From Kribbella pratensis (GTDB taxonomy: Bacteria > Actinomycetota > Actinomycetes > Propionibacteriales > Kribbellaceae): a stretch of DNA of 64,000 nucleotides. The notes under the pieces are model-generated. The model was not told the DNA's origin, ran no database searches, and was given only the letters and a program-made list of their open reading frames with translations. A program made the translations under genes and the position numbers. How positions within the stretch are numbered: position 1 is the stretch's first letter; each line of letters begins with the position of its first letter. Shown here piece after piece: positions 55,687-63,274 of this stretch. The stretch is taken from the NCBI RefSeq assembly GCF_004365355.1, contig NZ_SODP01000001.1:2943497-3007496 (forward strand), written 5' to 3'.

Positions 55687-56551
55687 ATGGATATGGCTTC
55701 GGAGCTGACCTGCCTTCTGGACGTTCCGTATGCGAGGCATGGCGGGGTTGAGCTCTGTTTGGATGTGCTCTGGACGATGACCTCGGATCCACTCCCTGTT
55801 GTTGTGCGGGTCGATGGGTGTCCGGGGTGGGGGCCCCGGGGATCGGCGGGCGGCGATGTCGCAGTTCGTGAATCCGGCGATGGCGCGGGCGGGGTTTCTG
55901 GCGGTTGGGATCTCAGTGCGGCACACCGGGCAGGCGGTCCCGGCGCAGCTGCACGACGTACAGGCTGCTGTGAGATGGCTGCGGCGCAATCCGCTCGGGC
56001 TGCCGGTCGATCCCGAGCGCATCGGGATCTGGGGACAGTCCGCCGGTGGTCACCTCGCCGCTATGGCCGGCGTGAACCCCGAGGGACTCTGTGCACCCAC
56101 CAACCATCTGGATCGGCCCAACGCGGTTGACCCGTGAACAAAGAGCGCAGCAACTCAGCTGCAGGCGGTGGTCACGATCAGCGGGCCCAGTGATCTCACG
56201 CGGACGGGTGGTGAGATGCGGATTGATCGGCCGTCCCCGGTTACCGCGTTGGTCGGGGGCGACGTGAGCCGGTTGCGCGCAGCCGGCCCGGTGGCCCACG
56301 TGAAGGCCGGCGCCCCGCCGTACCTGATCATCCATGGGACCGCGGACGAGACAGTCCCTTACGAGCATGCCGAACTGCTGCATGGCGCGTTGCGTGCGGT
56401 GGGCGCGGACAGTCGGCTGGTCCCCATCGCAGGCGGACACCACAACCTCCTCGACGATCCGGACGCGCCCTACGACGGGCAGGTCTGGTACGACGTCGCA
56501 GACGAAGCCGCCCGATTCTTCCAGCGTCAACTGATGTCGGATCGGCCGTGA
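55687..56551 (+). pseudogene. Decayed alpha/beta hydrolase (esterase) gene
   Basis: A BD-FAE/esterase-type hydrolase broken twice. Translation from ATG 55687 gives DVPYARHGGVELCLDVLWTM and PVVVRVDGCPGWGP, where the usual oxyanion motif HGGGW has become DGCPGW. A frameshift near 55835-55845 (GGGGGCCCCGGGG) moves to the frame of GDRRAAMSQFVNPAMARAGF and the nucleophile GIWGQSAGGHLAAMAG. That frame stops at TGA 56135-56137. After the stop it continues with LQAVVTISGPSDL, the acid region IIHGTADETVPYEHA and the base GGHHNLLDDPD. Two lesions plus a lost motif suggest a true pseudogene. Confidence 0.8.
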
Positions 56552-56589
56552 GGTGTTCGTCGCAGGGGTAAACGACCGAGGAGAACCTC

Positions 56590-57168
56590 ATGACCGCGAC
56601 CTACACCTTCGACATCTTCTCCACCCTCGACGGCTTCGGCTCCCACTCCGGCGACTGGGGCGGGTACTGGGGCAAGCAAGGCCCCGAGCTGCTCAAGCAC
56701 CGCGCCGCCGTGTACGGCGAGCCGGCGCGGATGGTCTTCGGGGCCGACACCTTCCGGACGTTCGCGGAGATCCTGGCGACAAGCCCGACGGATGCCGAGG
56801 TGTACGACGAATGGGTCACCCGGATGCGGAGCCTGCCGGCAACGATCGTGTCGAGCACCCTGCACGAACCGGTTGAGTGGCCCGACGCGACCATCGCCAC
56901 GGGCGACGCAGTCGACATCGTCGCCCGGCTCAAGCAGGATTCCGACGTACCGCTGCGCTCACACGGCAGCCTGTCCCTGAACCGGGCGCTGCTGAATGCG
57001 GGCCTGGTCGACCGCGTCCAGGTGACTCTCTTCCCCGTCATCTGCGGTCAGACCGGAACAACACCGATCTTCCACGGCTACTCCGACTTCGACCTCGAGC
57101 TACTCGAAACCCGAACGTTTGACGATCACACCCAGGAACTCACCTACCGCCCGACACTGCACGCCTGA
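56590..57168 (+). CDS. RibD C-terminal/dihydrofolate reductase-like protein
   Basis: A 192-residue NADPH-dependent reductase-fold protein (FDIFSTLDGFGSHSGDWGGY, MVFGADTFRTFAEI, PLRSHGSLSLNRALLNAGLV, VQVTLFPVICGQTG). Members of this family outside riboflavin operons are uncharacterised reductases. AGGAGA lies 5 bases before the ATG at 56590. It follows the decayed esterase by 38 bases and may have been its partner. Confidence 0.85.
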   Translation: MTATYTFDIFSTLDGFGSHSGDWGGYWGKQGPELLKHRAAVYGEPARMVFGADTFRTFAEILATSPTDAEVYDEWVTRMRSLPATIVSSTLHEPVEWPDATIATGDAVDIVARLKQDSDVPLRSHGSLSLNRALLNAGLVDRVQVTLFPVICGQTGTTPIFHGYSDFDLELLETRTFDDHTQELTYRPTLHA

Positions 57169-57173
57169 CGGCA

Positions 57174-57674
57174 TCAGGTACGGCGGCGGAATCTCGAGCG
57201 GAACTTGCCGTCGTACTCGAGTTGCATGTAGCCCGAGGAATGGACGCCGACGGCGAAGATCGCGACGGCTACGAAGACGATGCCGGCGATCAGGGAGATG
57301 TGCCAGAAGGCGGCTGCGATGCCGGCGAAGGCGGAGCCTTGTGCGATCGCCTTGGCTACCGCGACGAGGCGGGAGCTGGTCACCCGGTGGCGGAATGCCT
57401 CCTGGCGGTTCAGCACGAGGAGTGCGGCGAGTAGCGGGATCGAGACAGCGAAGGCGATCACGCAGATCTTCGCCGACAGGTCGAGCGGGGACGAGGTCAG
57501 GAACGGCTGCACCACGACGAGTCCGGCCGCGGCCAGTCCGCCGTAGATGAGGTTGGACTGCCGGATCCACTCCTCCTGGGCGGCCGGGTCGGCCGTGGCC
57601 TCCTCGACCTCCTGCTGGATGCGCTCGGCTTCGGCCTCGGCGTCCGCACGGTGCGTTTTCTCCGCCTCGTCCAT
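57174..57674 (-). CDS. Membrane protein, unknown
   Basis: A 166-residue protein with a charged coiled-coil-like N-terminus (EKTHRADAEAEAERIQQEVE) and four membrane segments (LIYGGLAAAGLVVVQPFL; ICVIAFAVSIPLLAALLVL; GSAFAGIAAAFWHISLIAG; IVFVAVAIFAVGVHSSG). No family recognised. It converges on the reductase gene, 5 bases apart. Confidence 0.65.
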   Translation of the reverse strand: MDEAEKTHRADAEAEAERIQQEVEEATADPAAQEEWIRQSNLIYGGLAAAGLVVVQPFLTSSPLDLSAKICVIAFAVSIPLLAALLVLNRQEAFRHRVTSSRLVAVAKAIAQGSAFAGIAAAFWHISLIAGIVFVAVAIFAVGVHSSGYMQLEYDGKFRSRFRRRT

Positions 57675-57774
57675 CGGCCATCCTCCCGTCAGTCTCTCTG
57701 TCGTCGCCGGAATTGGGTGGTCGGGGCGGACGACAGCGAGACATAGTAAGCGCTCGACGACGGGGGAGGTTCGC

Positions 57775-58337
57775 GTGAGGTACTACTACGCCGAGCATCA
57801 GGCGGCGTATCAGCGGCTCGAGCAGCAGGGCCTGACGCAGTGGAGCGACCTCTTCGGGGAGACCGACGAGTACGACGTAAGGCGATCGCGATGGCTCGGC
57901 GATTCGCTCGGCAGCGTGGTGTCGACGTCAGCTTCAGCGTGCAGGACGTCTGTGCAATGGGGGCCGGTGGCAAGCAGTACGACGTGGTTCTGGACAGCTA
58001 CTGCCTTCAGTCCATCGTGACCGACACCGATCGCGCCAAGCTGCTCGGCGCCGTACGCGATCGCATCAAGAGCACCGGGTACTACGTCCTCTCCACCGCG
58101 ATATATGAGCCGGACCGCGTCTACGACAACGACTTCCGGTATGACGCCACCAGCGGCATCTGCTACCAGGCTGCAGGCCCGGCAGAAGACGCGATCCAGC
58201 TCGACGGCACCTGGTACCTCCCCCACCGGCGCCACCTACAGGCCGCCGCCCTACGAGTCGAGCTGGAAACCGCCGGCCTCCGAGTGGTCTCCCAAGAAGG
58301 CGGCGATGTCATCTGCGTCAGGAGTCACGGAACCTGA
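57775..58337 (+). pseudogene. Remnant of a SAM-dependent methyltransferase
   Basis: GTG at 57775, preceded by GGGGGAGG, starts VRYYYAEHQAAYQRLEQQGL and TQWSDLFGETDEYD. Then the sequence jumps frame near 57880 to KAIAMARRFARQRGVDVSFS, VQDVCAMGAGGKQYDVVLDS and the C-terminal part to 58337. The SAM-binding motif I (a GxGxG loop), which should lie between, is missing, as if about 60 codons were deleted. The remaining tail matches class I methyltransferases. Not functional as a methyltransferase. Confidence 0.7.
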
Positions 58338-58379
58338 GCCGCCCTCTACAGTGATTGCAACCCACGAGAGGGGCTGGTC

Positions 58380-58997
58380 GTGAGTACGCGGGAATGGGTG
58401 CCGGTTGAGCAGCGGTGGTTCGGGCTGGATCGGCGGACGTTCAAGGCGGGGTTCTCGGCGCTCGCGATCGCGCTGTTGCTGATCTACGGGTGGCAGGGGC
58501 TGAACGCGGCGATTCCGTGGCACAACGAGATCCGCGCCGGTCAGGTGCTCGACCTCGGCAATGGGGCGACAGCGGTGCCGCCGGTCGGGTGGCAGCTGGA
58601 GCAGGGGACGCTCGTCGGCGGCGCGGGAGCGAGCGCGACGAGCCTGGAGGTATTGCTCGCGCAGGGCGGCGCGACGATCGAGTTGATCGGTACGACGTTC
58701 GACGGCAGCGCGGCTGCGTTCCTCGACCAAGTGCACCGATCGCAAGGCAGCCCGCCAGGCGTGACGGCAGCACGCGGCACACTGACCACCGACTCCGGGC
58801 TGGTCGGCGTGGTCGAGAGCGGGAGCGGACCGAGCGGCGACGGCGTCGACGTGGCGTTCAAGATGGGGACGGGCGATGCCGCCGACAGTGCGCCGGCGCT
58901 TCTGGTCCGGGTCCGTACGGCGTCCGGGCAGTTTGAGCACTACGAGGACCAGGTCGGCGCGATGTTGCGCAGCATCACCCCGGGAGCGGCGCGATGA
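58380..58997 (+). CDS. Single-pass membrane protein next to PrsW protease
   Basis: A 205-residue protein: cytosolic N-terminus (REWVPVEQRWFGLDRRTFKA), one membrane helix (GFSALAIALLLIYGWQGLNA), and an extracytoplasmic Gly/Ala/Thr-rich domain (ATAVPPVGWQLEQGTLVGGA to MLRSITPGAAR). No family recognised. It overlaps the PrsW-type gene by 4 bp, so the two products act together; it might be a partner or substrate of the protease. GTG start at 58380 with a weak ribosome-binding site. Confidence 0.65.
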   Translation: MSTREWVPVEQRWFGLDRRTFKAGFSALAIALLLIYGWQGLNAAIPWHNEIRAGQVLDLGNGATAVPPVGWQLEQGTLVGGAGASATSLEVLLAQGGATIELIGTTFDGSAAAFLDQVHRSQGSPPGVTAARGTLTTDSGLVGVVESGSGPSGDGVDVAFKMGTGDAADSAPALLVRVRTASGQFEHYEDQVGAMLRSITPGAAR

Positions 58998-60148
58998 CCG
59001 CCGTACCGCAGGAGAAGGCCGCGCAGCTCGACGCGATCGAAGAGTCAGGCTGGGGCCAGCCGTACCGGTTCCTGCAGCCACACAACGTCGCGTTCTGGGT
59101 CTACGTGCTCGGCGTCGGCGCCGGTGCGATCACCATGCTGCGAGTCTTCGGCCCCGGAGCTCAGTTCTACACACCGGCCCTCGCTGGAGGCGTCGTACTG
59201 TTCGGGCTCTACCTCGTCCCCTGGCTGCTCCTCCTGCGCCACCACAACCGCTTCACGGCCCAGCCCGCCGGACTACTCGCGACCGGCTTCGTCTGGGGTG
59301 GCGTCGCCGCGACGTTCTGGATCGCACTGCCCGCCAACGCGGCTCTGCTGGCGATCTGGGCCAAGATCGGCGGTACGTCGTTCGCGCAGGCCTGGGGCGC
59401 CGGCCTGACCGCCCCGATCAACGAGGAATTCGCCAAGGCAATCGGCCTCATCCTGCTCATCGGCCTGGCGCCACGACTTGTCCGCAGCGCGTACGACGGC
59501 TTCATCATCGGCGCGTTCATCGGCCTGGGCTTCCAGGTCTTCGAGGACATCCTGTACGTGTACAACGGCGCCACCCAGCAGTACGGCGTCGACCAGCTCG
59601 GGTCGTCCCTCCGCGTCTTCATCGTCCGCGGCGCCGCCGGAATCGTCTCGCACGCCCTGTTCAGCGCGATCTTCTGCGCCGGCCTGATGTGGGTGCTGGG
59701 CCGCACCCGCGGCGAGCGCAACGTAGTACGGGGCGTCCTGACGATGCTGATGGCGATGTTCTTCCACTTCGCCTGGGACGACATGGGCGTCGTCAGCAAC
59801 GGCGGCGTGTGGGCCGGCATCCTCCCGTTCCTGATCGCAGCGGTGGAACTGACCGCCCTCTTCTCCGTACTCCGCCACGCCGCACAACACGAACGCACCT
59901 GGATCCGGGAACTCCTCACCCCGGAACTGGCGACCGGCGCCGTCGATCCACCCCTCCTCGACGCCGTCAGCGGTTTACACAAGGACCGCAAGAAGTACCG
60001 CAAACACCTCCACAGCCGGCGCAAAGCCAATCACCGTCTAGAGGCCGCCAGCGACCTGGCCCAGGAGATCGCCCGCGCCAACGGTGCGGAGTCGCCCGGC
60101 GTCGTCCACACCCGCGCGGAGCTGCTCCGCCTCCACAACAAGCGCTAG
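58994..60148 (+). CDS. PrsW family intramembrane metalloprotease
   Basis: A 384-residue polytopic protein of the PrsW/glutamic-type CPBP-like clan, which cleaves membrane-bound regulators such as anti-sigma factors. Active-site motifs: APINEEFAKAIG (double Glu), IGLGFQVFEDILYVYNG, IVSHALFSAIFCAGLMW and FFHFAWDDMG, giving Glu, Glu and His ligands. The soluble C-terminal tail of about 100 residues is charged. It is translated with the single-pass protein upstream. No sigma or anti-sigma gene is within the window. Confidence 0.85.
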   Translation: MTAVPQEKAAQLDAIEESGWGQPYRFLQPHNVAFWVYVLGVGAGAITMLRVFGPGAQFYTPALAGGVVLFGLYLVPWLLLLRHHNRFTAQPAGLLATGFVWGGVAATFWIALPANAALLAIWAKIGGTSFAQAWGAGLTAPINEEFAKAIGLILLIGLAPRLVRSAYDGFIIGAFIGLGFQVFEDILYVYNGATQQYGVDQLGSSLRVFIVRGAAGIVSHALFSAIFCAGLMWVLGRTRGERNVVRGVLTMLMAMFFHFAWDDMGVVSNGGVWAGILPFLIAAVELTALFSVLRHAAQHERTWIRELLTPELATGAVDPPLLDAVSGLHKDRKKYRKHLHSRRKANHRLEAASDLAQEIARANGAESPGVVHTRAELLRLHNKR

Positions 60149-60153
60149 AAGGG

Positions 60154-60507
60154 TCACCACGCTCGGTGCAGCAGTTCGGTGGCTTCCGGAAGGGACAAGT
60201 TCGCCCGCCGAGCAGCCCGCGCGAAGACGGTCGCTGCAGCGCGAGTCTCTTCGTCATCCACCCGACTGCGCGACGCGAGGACGAACGTCCCGTTCCGCCC
60301 TCGCGTCTCCACTAATCGCTCCGCCTCCAGCTCCTTGTAGGCACGAGCGACAGTGTTGACCGCAAGCCCGAGGTCCCCCGCCAACTGCCGAACAGTAGGC
60401 AACCGGGTCCCCTGCGCCAGTTCGCCGGTCCGGATCAGCCCGGAGATCTGGTCCTTCACCTGTTCGTACGGCGGTTTCGCTGCCGCCGGGTCGACCGAGA
60501 TGATCAT
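60154..60507 (-). CDS. GntR family regulator, YtrA subfamily
   Basis: A 117-residue regulator: winged helix PPYEQVKDQISGLIRTGELA, RLPTVRQLAGDLGLAVNTVA and RAYKELEAERLVETRGRNGT with a short C-terminal tail in place of an effector domain, typical of YtrA members that control membrane transporters. It is the second gene after a membrane protein (4-bp overlap), and a 27-bp imperfect palindrome upstream of that gene is its likely operator. Convergent with the PrsW gene. Confidence 0.87.
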   Translation of the reverse strand: MIISVDPAAAKPPYEQVKDQISGLIRTGELAQGTRLPTVRQLAGDLGLAVNTVARAYKELEAERLVETRGRNGTFVLASRSRVDDEETRAAATVFARAARRANLSLPEATELLHRAW

Positions 60508-61382
60508 CCGGCAACTCGCTGCACCCGCTGCAGCCCGCGGCGGCTGGCAGCGACCATGAGCGCCGTACACCACAACCCCACCGACACCAGGAACAGCGCC
60601 GTAGCGAGCGGCTCCACATACCCCGGTACGTCGGACGGCCAATCGAACGACGTCGGCATCGCCGCACCGAGCAGCCACGCGACGGTCAGCACCGCCGACC
60701 CGATGTCCCGCAGCGTCGTCGCCCGCAGCGCCTCCTGCCACCGCAGCTCGGCCTCGCGTCCGGACGATTGGTTCACACGCAACACCGTACGCGTCAGGAG
60801 CAGCCCGATCGCGCACACCACCACACCGGCCAGACCGCTGGCGATCAGGATCCAGCCCCGCGCCGGGTGGTCGTTCGTACCAAGCACCACCAGACCGAGG
60901 GCGGCGCCGACCAACGGCACGACGACGCACCCCTGGTAGATCGCGATCTCGATCGGGCTCAGGTAGTCGCTCAACCTCCGCGGCCGCAGCGCCGCAAGCC
61001 GCGGTCCGTCGGCGCGCGAGGCCCGAACGGTCCGATAGCCGTTGATCAGCGTCGCGAACCCACCGAACGCAGCCGTCGCCGCCAGCAGCCAACTGACCAG
61101 CCGGATGTCCAGCACGGCGCCGGGCACGAAGCCGAGATCCATCCCGAGATGCACGAGTACGACGGCGGCACCGGCAATCAGCACGCCGGCCAGTACGCCG
61201 AGGATCAGGATCTCCTGACGGCGCCGGTACCACTCGAGCGCCGCCTCGACGAGATCACGCTCCCCCGGCAGCCCGCCGCGCTCGATGCGCCGATCGACCT
61301 CCCGCTGTGCCGCCCTCCGGCGCTGCGTCCACAGGATCCCCGACGACACCACCATCAGCCCGACCACCCACAGCACCTCCAC
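60504..61382 (-). CDS. Polytopic membrane protein of a GntR operon
   Basis: A membrane protein of about 292 residues with two N-terminal segments separated by a charged cytosolic helix region (RRAAQREVDRRIERGGLPGE) and six to eight helices in all (ILILGVLAGVLIAGAAVVLV; IAIYQGCVVVPLVGAALGLV; LYVLVG-like endings). No family recognised. Start uncertain: GTG at 61391 is close to GAGGGA, GTG at 61382 is 11 bases from it; the latter is used. It leads the operon with the YtrA-type regulator, whose relatives usually control ABC transporters, but no ABC ATPase is here. Confidence 0.6.
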   Translation of the reverse strand: MEVLWVVGLMVVSSGILWTQRRRAAQREVDRRIERGGLPGERDLVEAALEWYRRRQEILILGVLAGVLIAGAAVVLVHLGMDLGFVPGAVLDIRLVSWLLAATAAFGGFATLINGYRTVRASRADGPRLAALRPRRLSDYLSPIEIAIYQGCVVVPLVGAALGLVVLGTNDHPARGWILIASGLAGVVVCAIGLLLTRTVLRVNQSSGREAELRWQEALRATTLRDIGSAVLTVAWLLGAAMPTSFDWPSDVPGYVEPLATALFLVSVGLWCTALMVAASRRGLQRVQRVAG

Positions 61383-61404
61383 CGAAACCACGCTCCCTCG
61401 AGAT

Positions 61405-61431
61405 CTTTGTACCAAATGTATTGATACAAAG
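61405..61431. promoter_or_regulatory. GntR (YtrA-type) operator
   Basis: CTTTGTA at 61405-61411 and TACAAAG at 61425-61431 are perfect inverted arms; CAA/TTG inside extend the symmetry to 10 of 13 pairs around the centre at 61418. It lies upstream of the membrane protein-GntR operon, where the promoter should be. Confidence 0.75.
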
Positions 61432-61450
61432 AGCCTAGGTCAACCGAGGG

Positions 61451-61879
61451 TCACGCGAAGTCGGATGCCGTGTACGCCTTCTGCTCCACCAGCACGAGCC
61501 AGTTGCCCGAGTTGTCCCGCAGGACCGCCTCCACGCCGTACGGCCGATCCGCGGGCTCCTGGATGTACTCGACGCCGCGCGCCGTCAACTCGGCAAAGGT
61601 CTTCCGGCAGTCGTCCGTGGCCAGCCCCACGCCATGCATCGAGCCCTTGGCCATGATCCGCCGGATCCACCCAGCGGACTCCTCGTCCATCGGCGGCCCG
61701 GGCAGCATCAGCGCAAGTTCGAGCTCGGGATGGTCGGCCTGATGCACAGTGCACCAGCGGAAGTCCTCGCTGAGCGTGATGTCCTCACCGAGCTCGAATC
61801 CGAGCTTCTCGGTGTAGAACGCCTTCGCCTCGTCGATGTCGTTGACGTAGACCGTCACCAGGCTCACGTTCGTGATCAC
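61451..61879 (-). CDS. VOC (glyoxalase/bleomycin-resistance) family protein
   Basis: A 142-residue VOC-fold protein (VSLVTVYVNDIDEAKAFYTE, MHGVGLATDDCRKTFAELTA, EAVLRDNSGNWLVLVEQKAY). It has the two beta-alpha-beta-beta-beta units but no clear metal triad can be named by eye, so it may be an isomerase, a dioxygenase-like or a binding protein. GGAGGAGGAACT precedes its GTG. It is 30 bases after the AraC gene on the same strand, likely co-regulated. Confidence 0.82.
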   Translation of the reverse strand: MITNVSLVTVYVNDIDEAKAFYTEKLGFELGEDITLSEDFRWCTVHQADHPELELALMLPGPPMDEESAGWIRRIMAKGSMHGVGLATDDCRKTFAELTARGVEYIQEPADRPYGVEAVLRDNSGNWLVLVEQKAYTASDFA

Positions 61880-61909
61880 AGTTCCTCCTCCAAGGTCGTG
61901 ACTACGACG

Positions 61910-62338
61910 CTAAGCCCCGGACTCCCCCGCCGGCTTCTCCGGAATTGCGGAGTTCAATCCGAGCATGAACACGAAGCATCCCGGGATCCGCGCCCCGGTC
62001 TGGGTCCGCTGGTACGTCGTCGGGGTCATCCCCACCAACTCGGTGAACCGCTGCGAGAACGAGCCGAGACTGCTGTACCCGACCAGCCCGCACACCTCGG
62101 TCACCGTCAGGTTCGTCGCCCGCAGCAGATCGGTCGCCCGCTCGATCCGCCGCCGGGTCACGTACTGCATCGGCGTCTCGCCGTACGCCGCCGCGAAGCA
62201 GCGCAGGAAGTGGTACTTCGAGACGCCCGCCGCGGTCGCCAGCGCGACGAGGTCGAGCGGCTCCGCGTAGTTGCGGTCGGCAACATCCCGGGCCCGTCGC
62301 AGATGCGGCAGCAACTCCATCGGTACGACGATCGTCAC
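61910..62338 (-). CDS. AraC family transcriptional regulator (DNA-binding domain only)
   Basis: A 142-residue protein made essentially of the two AraC helix-turn-helices: LVALATAAGVSKYHFLRCFA and TVTEVCGLVGYSSLGSFSQR, then ELVGMTPTTYQRTQ. It has no cupin ligand domain, so it may respond to partner proteins or act constitutively like MarA/SoxS types. GTG start at 62338; a later ATG (MELLPHLRRA) is possible. Between an aminopeptidase-like gene and the VOC gene, all reading the same way. Confidence 0.87.
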   Translation of the reverse strand: MTIVVPMELLPHLRRARDVADRNYAEPLDLVALATAAGVSKYHFLRCFAAAYGETPMQYVTRRRIERATDLLRATNLTVTEVCGLVGYSSLGSFSQRFTELVGMTPTTYQRTQTGARIPGCFVFMLGLNSAIPEKPAGESGA

Positions 62339-62347
62339 CGTTCGAGC

Positions 62348-63262
62348 CTAGCCCCCGCGGAGGAACGACTCCACGACCGCGGCGTACCGTTCCGGCTCCT
62401 CGACGTTCGGCAGGTGACTAGACTCCGCGAACACCTGCCAGCGCGCATCCGGGATCAGCTCCGCGTACGGCGACACGCACACGGGCTGCGCCTCGTCGTA
62501 CGCACCGGAGACAACCAGCGTCGGTACGGCGATCCGCGGCAACCGGTCGACGATCGTCCAGTCCATCAGGCTCCCGACGACGTGGAACTCACTCGGCCCG
62601 TTCATCGTGTGATAGACGGTCGGATCCTCCTCGATGGACGCGAACGCCGCCGCGACCTCCGGCGGATTGGGCACTACGCGGCAGACGTGCCGGTCGTAGA
62701 ACACCTTCATCGCGCCCGCGTACTCCGCAGAGTTCGTCGTCTCCGCCTCCTCGTGTTCGCGCAGCGTCTTCTCCACCTCGGCCGGCAACCCCGCACGCAA
62801 CAACGCCGCCGCTTCGAGCCACAGCGGCATCGACGCCGGCGAGTTGGAGATCACCAGTCGTCTCAACCCCGCTGGACGCCGCACGGCGTGCTCCGCCGAC
62901 AACATCCCGCCCCACGACTGCCCCAGCAGGTGGTAGTCGTCCGCAATCCCCAGGTGCTCCAGCAGGTTGTCCAGCTCGTCCAGGAACAGCTCGACAGTCC
63001 AGTACGACGGATCCGCGTCCGGCAGATGAGTCGAGTTCCCACATCCCAACTGGTCGTAGTGAATCACGGGCCTGCCTGCCGCGAGCGCAGTCAACGACAG
63101 CAGGTACTGATGCGTCGCGCCCGGCCCACCGTGGGCGATCACCAACGGCGTGACTCCACTGCCCAGGTCCCCAGTGATCCGGTACCAGGTCTCGCCGCCG
63201 GACAACGGCACCCGGCCTTCACGTGTCGGCGGCAGAATCTCGTACGTCTCGGCGCTGCTCAT
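62348..63262 (-). CDS. Proline iminopeptidase-like alpha/beta hydrolase
   Basis: A 304-residue (from ATG 63262) serine hydrolase. HGGPGATHQYLLSLTAL (oxyanion HGGPG), nucleophile HLLGQSWGGMLSAEHAVRRP, acid in TLVVSGAYDEAQPV and base in ESSHLPNVEEPERY are all present, the layout of proline iminopeptidases and related epoxide-type hydrolases. AAGGA precedes a GTGATG start pair. Nine bases before the AraC gene and 9 bases after the partial hydrolase gene at the edge, so an operon of four genes is likely. Confidence 0.88.
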   Translation of the reverse strand: MSSAETYEILPPTREGRVPLSGGETWYRITGDLGSGVTPLVIAHGGPGATHQYLLSLTALAAGRPVIHYDQLGCGNSTHLPDADPSYWTVELFLDELDNLLEHLGIADDYHLLGQSWGGMLSAEHAVRRPAGLRRLVISNSPASMPLWLEAAALLRAGLPAEVEKTLREHEEAETTNSAEYAGAMKVFYDRHVCRVVPNPPEVAAAFASIEEDPTVYHTMNGPSEFHVVGSLMDWTIVDRLPRIAVPTLVVSGAYDEAQPVCVSPYAELIPDARWQVFAESSHLPNVEEPERYAAVVESFLRGG

Positions 63263-63274
63263 CACAGTGTCCTT

